Origin: Reclinomonas americana ATCC 50394
Lineage: Eukaryota > Jakobida > Jakobea > Jakobida
Length of the DNA: 29,790 nt
Assembly (NCBI GenBank): GCA_048213135.1
Contig: PS015618.1
Location: 1 to 29,790, forward strand
Direction: 5' to 3'
Below, one piece after another: positions 10,301 to 19,747 of the stretch. The notes beneath the pieces were generated by a model that was not told where the DNA came from, did no database searches, and saw nothing but the letters and a program-made list of their open reading frames with translations. A program made the position numbers and the translations under genes. The stretch's first letter is position 1, and each line of letters opens with the position of its first letter.

Positions 10301-12259
10301 GGAGGAACCGGACCAGCCAGAGTTGCATGTGCATCCACCCGCGGTGTTGCAAGTGCCGCGACCATTGCTGCACGACAAGTAGAGTAAGACACTGCGAAAA
10401 CGAACCGAGCACTCCAAACGCAGCGCACCATGTGGTTGCCGCATTGCATGTCGATGTGGTCAGCGAGCAGTTTGTCTTGGTAGAGCCGTTGATGCAGAGG
10501 CACGTGCCGTCATCTGCTCAGAGCGGGTGAGCGCGGAATTCCTATACATACAAACAAACACACACTGACCAAGACACAAGCCGCCGCCGCTGCAAGTCGT
10601 CGCTGGCGAGCAGGCAACAGGGTTCTGTGCGATATTGTGAATCGTGAGCATGTTGNNNNNNNNNNNNNNNNNNNNAGGGGGGGACACTTGAGCCAACAGA
10701 TCCCTGCAACGAACCGGAACAAACGTGCGGCAGTACGGCCACTCGCCGTGCTTGTACGCTGGAGCGCACGCCTGGCATGTGGGGCCCTGTACGCAGAGAG
10801 AGCGCGCGTGTCACAACAAGTGCATAACACAATGTGTCATGTGCTCCAGTGCATTACCTGGTACTGTACGTTGCAAACACACGATCCTGCATTGCCGATG
10901 CGTGAGCACATGCCTTCTGCAAGCGAATGGCACAACAAGACACGCACCTCCAATACAGTTGCCAGCAGGCTGGTTGCAATCCGACTGCGAGACGCAATTG
11001 CCGGCCGAGACACCCGACTGTGTAGCCACAATGACAGTGAATACTCACCCCCTCGCCCTTCACAACACCGAAAGTACGCACTGCACTGCACGAAGATCCG
11101 AGCCATCCCGACGTGCATTTGCACGTGTTGTCGGCGTTGCAGGTGCCGTGACCCGAGCTGAGCACACCGAGTCAGGAAACACAAATCAAGGGAAAGAAGA
11201 ACAGCTCTTGCATCATCACAAACCAAGTGGAGGCAGCCGAGCACGTGGGAACTGCACACCACCAGGAAATGTCGTCAGCAGTGTGCACACAGAAAGATCA
11301 GTGGTCGGTGAGACGCACCAACCGCAGCGCACAGCGACTGCGTGCACACAGACTTGGAGGTTGGGCACGAAGAGCACGAGGCGCCCGCCGAGTACGGATC
11401 ACCACTGGCCACATTCTGCAACCAAAAGTCTGCACACTACTTTTTGCACGCACAGCGCGACAGACCAGCAGCACTCACCGCCGACGAAGCATAGCGACAC
11501 ACCATCATCCTATACGCACGCAGATCAATCAACAAAGGGCCTGCATTCGCGTGTGTACCACGCACGTCACTGGGCACGCAACACGCCAAGACCCGGGCAC
11601 ACCGCCGTGCCGCATCCCACGAGATCGTTGGAGGCGACCACGAGTTGCTGATAGTCGGCACAGTTGGCGCCCGGTGCACACGACTTCGGGAACGTCCACT
11701 TCGACGCTTGCGCAGTCCAGCGGGCAAACAACGCCAGCGGGGAAGCTACGCAAGCCCGTCAATCACTCACTGACATGAGGTACGTGCGATCGGTGATCTA
11801 CAAACCAGAAGCGTCACTCGACAGCACCACTGTCTCGCCTACGGCGCCAGAGCCACCCGCAGCCTGCCACGTCAGCGACGCGCTCACGTCGCGCACATTG
11901 ATACACTGCGCGGCGTACGACGTTGCCTGCGCGGCAAGATCTGTGCATGCACGATCAGTAAGTATTTCAACTTCCTTCGACCTCTTCGCCTCCCTCTCAC
12001 CAGTGTTCCACGACACGCGAAGCATGTTGGTGGCCGTGGGCGTCACAGCCGAGCGCGCAGCGTTCAGTGCAGTCACGAGTCCATCGGCATCGGTTGCGCT
12101 CATCGAGGCCACATCGCGCACAAGAAACACTGTCGAGGTCGACAACGGTCGCAGTGCCTCGCTCGGCTGGCGGTTCTCGTCAGCGTGCGCACACACACCG
12201 AGGAGCACGCAGAAGAGAGTGATCACGACAACGCGGAGGCAACGATCGCGCGCTCGCAT
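7383..12259 (-). CDS. Secreted CAP-domain protein with many EGF-like modules and a cadherin-like domain
   Basis: Start ATG at 12259 gives a signal peptide (MRARDRCLRVVVITLFCVLL, cleaved near AHA). Exons 12259-12001, 11940-11806, 11745-11593 and the next two give a CAP/SCP (CRISP-like) domain: ALNAARSAVTP.A.NMLRVSW, LAAQATSYAAQC, NCADYQQLV...GCGTAVC, YRMMVCRYASSA, NVASGDPYSAGASCSSC. About 15 Cys-rich EGF-like modules follow, e.g. SGHGTCNADNTCKC (near 11130), CNTAGGCTCNSGWSGSSC (near 10330) and CSGNGVCTAAGTCQC (near 9570). A cadherin-like segment sits at about 9960-9640: NRAPTSILLSNATYPSG then ASAGTVIGTVTAVDPDANDT and LSFSVTATDSTGNRL. The end is the least certain part: exon 8270-8232 (VQYTGTFCEKCSK), a 746-nt intron, then CFSG|SNCFTYIC-stop. 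No membrane segment is seen, so it is probably secreted, perhaps in cell-surface adhesion. A 20-N gap lies at 10656. Exon borders between 11500 and 8400 are only partly resolved. Confidence 0.75.
7486..8231 (-). repeat. 746-nt intron carrying ~102-bp tandem repeats
   Basis: On the + strand the unit reads roughly 'catcatgactttctctgttc', 'gtaagcaagtgcctgcctcc', 'ttgccgttctcctcgcttgg', 'ttctcaatccctttcacttt', then 'tcttctttcgttcttgt'. The landmark catcatg recurs at 7624, 7790, 7890 and 7992, so the last three copies are 100 and 102 bp apart. CT dinucleotide runs interrupt the first and fourth units. The region lies between the exon ending CEKCSK (8232) and the candidate last exons of the EGF gene. 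On the coding strand it is purine-rich. Confidence 0.7.
8087..8220. repeat. C/T low-complexity tract
   Basis: Almost pure pyrimidine on the + strand (repeats of ctccctttccct), within the large intron next to its donor at 8231. No coding signal. Confidence 0.6.
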
Positions 12260-12482
12260 GATGGGCGGAAACAAAAAATGGCGCGAAAAATATCGGGACA
12301 GCTTTCGTCCGTCGTCGTCGTTCCTTTGCTGCCAGACTTTTGTTTCTTTGGAGTGCGCGTCAGTGAGAGAGAGAGAAGCAGCAAAGAGAGACGGAGTTGT
12401 ATCTAACAAATTTCTGTTCATTTCATTACGCTACTTGTCGCAGCAGCGATGCGGCACTCGTGCGATTGCTCGAGGCCTGTGC
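12260..12482. promoter_or_regulatory. Short intergenic region, likely promoter of the CAP-EGF gene
   Basis: This 223-bp spacer separates the peroxidase stop codon from the CAP-EGF start codon; both genes read leftward. It must hold the peroxidase 3' end and the CAP-EGF promoter. No TATA box or other motif is clear. Confidence 0.35.
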
Positions 12483-14310
12483 TCACTGTGGTGGGCGGTA
12501 CATGATGCTGGTGCCTTGGTGCGTCGTGAACCTCACGCCAGTGTTGTCCTCGATGATGCGGCCCAGAGGGCGCGATGCCAGGTCGCGCTCAAACTGTGTC
12601 AGCGATCCCGGCCACTCGTAGAAGAAGCGATCGCCGGCCTTCAGCATCGCAAACTGCTGCACGAGGATCGCCCGGAACGTCTCGCCGACCATGCCACCGG
12701 CCACATGCGGCTCCGCCAGCCCGCCCACCCACAGATCCACCATCTCAATGTCGCCATTGTAGGCCGCCGCCAGCTGCGCCGCCACCACCACATCGCCGCC
12801 CGTAATGTCGGTGAAGAGTGCGCGCGCAGGCAGGCCGAGGCGACGACGAGTCTGGTTGTAGGTGGTGAGGCCGTGGTCGCGGCCGCGCTGAATATTGAGG
12901 GCGGCGAGGTCGAGGCCACGCGCCATGCCCGGCACGTGCTCAAACAGCATGTTGCGCACGCTGTCGGCAATGTGAATGTCGACCTCCTCGCTCGGGTAGT
13001 TGGCCAGGCCGCGCAGCACCGGATCCACGCCGTGCGTCAGGATCTCGGTGGCATCGAAGAAGAAGTCGGCAAGCGACGGCTCGCGCGGCTCCGGGTCCGC
13101 CTCGTCCATCAGCGGCAGTGCATCGCTCAGCATCGTGTGGCCGACGCGGTACGCCGCAGCCGCAAACTCGTTGCTGATGGTGGCGTCGGCGTTGGAGTTG
13201 TACGCGGTGATCCTGTTGATCGGCGTGCAGTCGCCCAGCAGCACCGGCAGGAACTCCTTGTAGGTGATGCGTTGCATCTCGGCACCCACAATGCGACGAG
13301 CGCGCTGGTACACAATCTCGTCCTTCTTCGCCAAGTCCGTCATGGCCGCCAGCTGCGCGTCGTTGGCCAAGATGATGCCGCACAGCTTGTTGTGTTCGCG
13401 CACAAACACCGTGTGCATGGCGGTGAGGCCAGACTGCTCGTTGACGCGCACATCGCCCGCCACAAAGTACGACGAGATCGCCGGCGAGGCGCCGTTCGTC
13501 GGCAGCAGGTTGCCGTCCGAGGTCTTCATCTTGCCGTCGATAAAGGTGCGCAGCGAGTTGGCCGTGGTCGCGTCGGAGCCGTACACTTGCGAGGCGTCGA
13601 TCCACGCAGTGATGTGGTTGGTCTGCTCACGGCGACCATTGATCGTCTGGTAGTCGTCGCGTGACTGCGGAATGGCGCCGCCAAACAGCGGGTCCGCCGG
13701 ATCCAGCACGGCGATCGACGAGTCCTGCGTGGGACTGACGCTGGCCGTCTGCGTAATGTCGTGGTCCAGGAACTGACCCCACTGCCACACCATGCCCGAC
13801 ACGTTGTTGGCGGCCTCGAACTCATTCGGCTCGCCATTGGCGTCGACGCCCTGCTGCAGCACCAGGTTGGAGATGTCGCGGGCATTGGGTCCCGCGCGCA
13901 GGCTGTCGCTGGCGCCGTAGTTGGCGAGGTTGGCGTAGCGAATGTATGCCTGGCCGGCCGAGCCGAGCGGGCACTTCTTCCCGTTGGGTGCCAACGCATC
14001 CGGAACGCATCGCTGTTGCAGGTTGTTGTTGGCGCCGTCAATCGAGCGCCACTCGGGTGCCGAGGGCGCTGGCGCAGGCGCAGGGGCTGGGGCTGGGGCT
14101 GGCGCAGGGGCTGGCGCAGGAGCAGGAGCTGGCGCAGGAGCAGGCGCAGGCTTCGGTGGTGGAGGAGAGGCGGCTTGTGCACTGCGTGACCAGCAGAGGT
14201 GAGTGGGCTGTGGTGTGGCGGGAGAGGGGGGGGAGAGAAGAAGAGACTCACATGACGGCCACGATGACCAAGAGTGCCAGCACGGCAAGCACACGAGGAG
14301 AGAACATCAT
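12483..14310 (-). CDS. Secreted animal-type haem peroxidase
   Basis: Two exons, 14310-14252 and 14181-12483, sum to 1758 nt, 585 aa. The short first exon is a signal peptide (MMFSPRVLAVLALLVIVAVI, then AQA). A Pro-Ala repeat of about 35 residues follows, then the catalytic domain. Family landmarks of the peroxidase-cyclooxygenase superfamily (myeloperoxidase, peroxidasin): WGQFLDHDIT with distal His160; MHTVFVREHNKLC with catalytic Arg281; YRVGHTM with proximal haem-ligand His368; and LNIQRGRDHGLTTYN. Asp159 beside the distal His and Glu282 after the Arg are both present, the positions used for covalent haem links in mammals. It likely oxidises halides or organic substrates with H2O2 outside the cell or in phagosomes (inference). 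The neighbour downstream on the same strand is also secreted. Confidence 0.95.
14049..14160 (-). repeat. Pro-Ala coding repeat in the peroxidase
   Basis: A hexanucleotide-like repeat (ggctgg/ggcgca/ggagca on the + strand) codes for alternating Pro-Ala between the signal peptide and the catalytic domain. It is likely an extended linker and probably variable in length between strains. Confidence 0.8.
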
Positions 14311-14990
14311 GATGATTGTTGTTTGTTGTTGTTGTTGTTGTTGTGTGGAAGGAGGTTGTCAGCTCTCACAAGTGAGGTGGAATGGGAGTGGGTTGGTTGC
14401 AAGGGGCATCGTGGCAGCTTTATGGCGTGTGCGAGTCGGGTGGCGAAGACTGCCGCGATGGTCTTCGTTGCGCTGCGGCGAATACAAGTGCAAATTGAGG
14501 TGGATTTTTGGACAGGCGAATGTTTTGTGTGGCGAGGGAACAACTGTTGGTGAGGGGGAGGGGTGGGAGTGAGTGGGGGTGATGCAGCTGGAGGGGTGGG
14601 CGTAAAGAAAGAAGCGGCGGAGGAGGGTGGGGGAAGAGAGACATGAATGGTGTCCGGTTGCAAGTGTGTAGATATCGAACGTGTGTTCGCTTTGTAAATG
14701 GGCAACGACCTCTGCACATCGCCACGGCCATACAAGTGCATCAAGAGCACTGCAGTACCACTTGAGAGAGTTACATGCGGTTCTCACATGTGGCAAGAAA
14801 TATCGAATTCTTCAGGTCCGGACATCGTCATCGCCTGCACCGCCATACCACCTGCAGCTGCACCCACGCAGCTGCAACACAGCAATCGCCTCCATGCACG
14901 ACCAGCACGCTCCACGCCGCAATTCCTTTCGGTGTGACAATGCATGCACTGCTCGCGCGCGCACTGTCCAAACGAATTTGACACCAAGAA
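14311..14990. promoter_or_regulatory. 680-bp divergent intergenic region between peroxidase and NRAMP
   Basis: The two genes start outward from this region, so it holds both promoters. A GTT trinucleotide run (about 14316-14342) sits just upstream of the peroxidase ATG, probably in its 5' leader. No conserved coding sequence or RNA gene was found; several short open frames overlap each other on both strands. Confidence 0.45.
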
Positions 14991-17868
14991 ATGTCTGCGC
15001 CCACGGCAGCTGCTGGTGGTGCTGCTGCTACGTCTGCAACAACAGCAAGCGTGCCTTCCTCAGGCAACTCTCCACGTCACACTCGCCAATCATCGTCGGG
15101 CGGTGGCGTGCTGGTCGCGCCAGCTGCTCCCGCACAGCACCGCTTCCGCGCACACGTGAGCAGTCCCACCTCATCATCATCATCATCGGCGATCGAGATG
15201 ACAGTGATCAATAGCGACCACGGCGATGGAGAGCGTGTGGCGCTGATCAATGAGGAGATTCATCGCATGCCGTTGCCGCCGCGCACGCTGCCGCGTGTGA
15301 ACAGCACCGACGACGACGCAGGCGATGTGGAAGAGATCGAGGCAATGGTGGCCGCACAGAGCCACAATCGGCGGCTGCGGAGGGCGCTGGATCACGAGGT
15401 CGAAGATGAGTACGATAATGAGGATAAGCGACAGCCGACGCTGATGAGACGGCGCACGCCTGTGGAGCTGTTGCTGCCGCCTGGCTCGTCGTCGTCATCG
15501 TCGTCGTCAATGACTGTGGTGCCGGCGACACAAGTGCATTCACCTGCGCTGTTGTCTCCATCACCGACTGCTGCTTCCGCTGGCCATGGTGGTGCTGCGG
15601 CGATGCCGGCTGTGGCGACTGCGGAGTCGTCGTCGTCGTCGTCGCCGTCGGGCGGTCTGCTGATGACGGGGGTATCGGTGGCGTCGCTCTCCAACGCCAA
15701 CTTGTCGCTGGTGGCGGGCGTCGACAACAGCAGCGGGGATGAGGGCGGCGAAGGCTCGGGCTACCTGCGTGACATTGATGCGGCGCCGGCTACGGCGACC
15801 GTCACGCGTGGCATGAGTCACTTTTGTGGCGCCAGCTTCCTCATTGCGATGTTGCGTCGCTGTGCTGCTGTAGGTTGTGCGATGTAGGTCACTCACTGCT
15901 CCCGTGTGCGTGTGCGTTGCAGTGGGTGCGTGTATGCACATGAATAATCTCTGTGTCGTGTGTGTGTGCGCGCTGGCGACTAATGGCTGTGCAGGTACAT
16001 TGATCCCGGCAACTACGCCTCCAACATTGAAGCCGGATCGACGTACGGATACTCGCTCTGTTGGATTCTGCTGGTGGCCTCGGCGATTGGTGTCTTTGTG
16101 CAGATATTAGCCGCTCGTGTCGGTGTTTGCACAGGTGTGTGTGTGTGCGACAAGGAACGAGGCTCGTGAGTTGGTGCTTGTATGCCACTCACCCTGTCAA
16201 TAGGGCGCACGCTGTCGGCCCTGTGCCGTCGGTGCTACAAGAGCCCGTGGATCAACTACCCACTCTTTGCGCTCGCGGAAATCGCCATTATCAGTACGGA
16301 TCTTGCCGAAGTGCTCGGCACAGTGGTAGCGTTGCGTGCGCTTGCGGCGTGCAAGCCCTCCCACAGTTGCTGCAGACTGACGCGATGCCTGTTTACGTGC
16401 GCCAGTCTCAATCTGTTATTTGGAATACCCTTTGCTTGGTGTTTGGTGATCACCGGACTCGACACGATTCTGTTTCTCGCCATCCAGCACTTGGGTGCGT
16501 GACGAGTGGAGTCGAAGCACAACTGTGCCGTCGTCTCATCCTCTGTGCTTAGGGCAACGTGTTCTCGAGGCCGTCATTGGCGTCTTGTTGGTGGCCGTCT
16601 CCATGTGCTACGTGGTGGAGATGTTCTTTGTGCAGCCGAATGTGTTGGCGATCATGCGTGGCTTTGTGCCGTCATTACCGAGTGGCTCGATTCTCGTCGC
16701 CGTCTCCATTCTTGGTGCCACGGTGATGCCGCACAATCTCTACCTGCACTCGTGGGTGGTGCAGTCGCGCAATGTCAACCATCACGACCCAGTGGAGACC
16801 GCCAAGGCCACAAAGATGCTCAGCATCGACACGACGATCTCGCTGTCCATGTCGTTCTTTGTCAATCTGGCCATTCTCATTGGTGCGTGAGAGTTGGCGA
16901 TGAGGGAGGGGGACAGCGAGCGACGACAAGTCTCAATGCTCTCTGTGTGTGCAGTGGCCGCGGGAACGTTCTTCGGCGTGCAGGAGGTGTCGACGCTGCA
17001 GGAGGCGTACTTGCTGCTGGATCACGTGTTTGGCGACGCGGCGAAGATCCTGTTCGGTCTCTCATTGCTGCTCTCCGGTGCGACCTTGAGAGCTCCTCGC
17101 ACATTTTTTCGTGTGCTCACCGTGACTGCACTCCAGGTCAAAGCTCCACGATCACTGGCACGCTGGCTGGCGAGACTGTGATGCATGTTGAGTCGTCGTC
17201 GCACTGGCCGGCAATTCTTCCTCCCTTCGTTTTCCTCACCGCAGCAAGGCAGGGCTTTTTGCGACTCCGCTGGAAGCCGTGGCTGATCCGACTGGTCACG
17301 CGCGGGCTGGCTCTCTTGCCGGCCTGCATTGCGGTGCTGAGTTTCGGTGACAAGGGCACGTACGCAGCACTTGTTGCATCGCAGGTTTGCTAGCAGCTGT
17401 CCTCTGTCGTGGGGAGGTTGTCTCTCATCACCAAGCACCCTACTAGGCCGTGCTCTCGGTCCAGCTCCCGTTCGCACTAATTCCACTGGTCCGTGTGGCC
17501 GGCAGTAAGCTCATGCAGCCGTGTCACCGACTCGGAGGCATTGTTGCGTTTTCAATCTCTGGCCATCGCGCGCCACCGCCGTCGCGAATTGATCTCATTG
17601 TGTGGTGCTTGCGTTCGTGCAGGGTGCCGCCGCCGCATGGATCATCACCGGCTTTGTGCTGTCGCTGAATGTGTGGCTGGTGGGCGACACTGTAATCTCC
17701 GTGGTCGAAGACATGACGTCGACCGTTGGCGCCGTCATGTTCATCATCGCCTGCTCCATCGGCGTCGCCGCCCTGCTCACCCTGCTCATCTTCATCTCCT
17801 TTTCGCGATTACCCGAGTCTCTCTCGCGGGCCGAGAAGCCCCTAATCATCAATGGCGCCATAAACTAG
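14991..17868 (+). CDS. NRAMP family divalent-metal transporter
   Basis: Ten exons: 14991-15850, 15995-16134, 16204-16330, 16406-16494, 16553-16882, 16955-17077, 17137-17186, 17253-17384, 17447-17542 and 17623-17868; 2193 nt, 730 aa. NRAMP proteins move Mn2+/Fe2+ with protons across plasma or phagosomal membranes. Key metal-site motifs are intact: DPGN at residues 290-293 (TM1) and MPH at 464-466 (TM6). Other matches: AEIAIISTDLAEVLGT, LNLLFGIPFAW, AAGTFFGVQEVSTLQEAYLL, GQSSTITGTLAGE and LIRLVTRGLALLPA. The first ~280 residues are an unusual disordered Ser/Ala/acidic cytosolic extension. Introns 1, 3 and 9 use GTTGCG donors; intron 3 is fixed because only that donor restores GTVVALNLLFG. Introns 1, 7 and 9 are less sure in detail. 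The ATG follows AAGAA and is the first one in frame. Confidence 0.93.
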
Positions 17869-18078
17869 AAGAAACACACACAACCCCTTGGTTTTTCGTG
17901 TTTTTTGTTCAATTGTCGAACGCCACAGCGCCAAGAGACGAAACCCAAGTAACACAACACAGACATCCACACACAGGCACCGCACCCGCGCCGAAACTCC
18001 CGCGGAGACACCTGAAACGAGCGTCCCAAAGAAGCTCCGGCAACGGGCGAGATGCCGAGCACGGCGTGCGCGTATTGC
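17869..18078. other. Convergent 3' spacer between NRAMP and ubiquitin-L40
   Basis: This 210-bp stretch lies between two stop codons and must carry both 3' untranslated regions. It starts with aagaaacacacacaacc. No poly(A) signal or terminator is evident. Confidence 0.4.
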
Positions 18079-18975
<897 letters not shown>

Positions 18976-19160
18976 GGCTGTGCACACAAAGAGAGACAAA
19001 CAACAACGCCACACAGTGTTGAGCAGCAGTTGTGGGCGTAGAGAAGAACGGCCACAAGCACAAGGCCACAGCAAACCTGCTGGCGCCCGACTGGTGGCGA
19101 AAATGGGGGTGAGAGGACACTTGACGCGCGCAGGACACCTTCAGAAACTGATTGCGAAGA
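18976..19160. promoter_or_regulatory. 185-bp divergent promoter region, Ub-L40 / METTL25-like
   Basis: The ATG codons of the two outward-facing genes are 185 bp apart. The region contains no clear TATA box. The part next to Ub-L40 looks like a 5' leader intron end (pyrimidines, then gtgcacag before CCATG), so the real shared promoter may be shorter still. Confidence 0.5.
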
Positions 19161-19457
19161 ATGGCCTCGTTGCCGCTGCCACCCTTCCTGCCTGCGGGCT
19201 TCTCCAGGTGAAACATGCACGCACGCGCACACAGTCTCTCTTACTCACTCACTGACCCTCACTCTCTTGTGTGTCAGTGTGGAGGAGTACGCGGAGGCAT
19301 TGTATGCGTTTCTGCAGCCGGCGGGAGGTGCAGAGGCCGAGGATGAACTGGCGCGCTTGGCATGGCGTCTGCAGCAGGTGTTTGCGGTGCGCTTTGTGGA
19401 GGATAACCAGTGGGAGAGCACGTTGCCGGAGGAGTGGCAGAGGGCACTGGTGAGTGC

Positions 19458-19498
<41 letters not shown>

Positions 19499-19705
19499 TT
19501 CGTTACGTACGTGTAGTACGTACTACTACAACTAGTCGACTACGTTACGGGTAAGGGGTAAAGGTTACGTTTACGTACGTCGTACNNNNNNNNNNNNNNN
19601 NNNNNCGTACGTACGTCGTACGACGTACGTACGTCGTCGTCGTCGTCGTACGTACGTACCTCCGTCCGACCTACGCGTCGTACGACGTAGCGTCGTGGTC
19701 GAGTG

Positions 19706-19747
<42 letters not shown>

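Noticed and set aside
10725-11651. 308-codon + strand frame opposite the EGF array
   Set aside because: Its Cys/His-rich composition mirrors the EGF exons on the other strand; no start context or domain.
11664-13664. 666-codon open frame on the + strand
   Set aside because: It is antisense to the peroxidase and CAP exons, Arg/His/Ala-rich with no family pattern; GC-rich codon bias opens the opposite strand.
19545-19575. Telomere-like gggtaaggggtaaagg
   Set aside because: Only two imperfect units, inside an intron and next to the TACGT core; not an interstitial telomere array.
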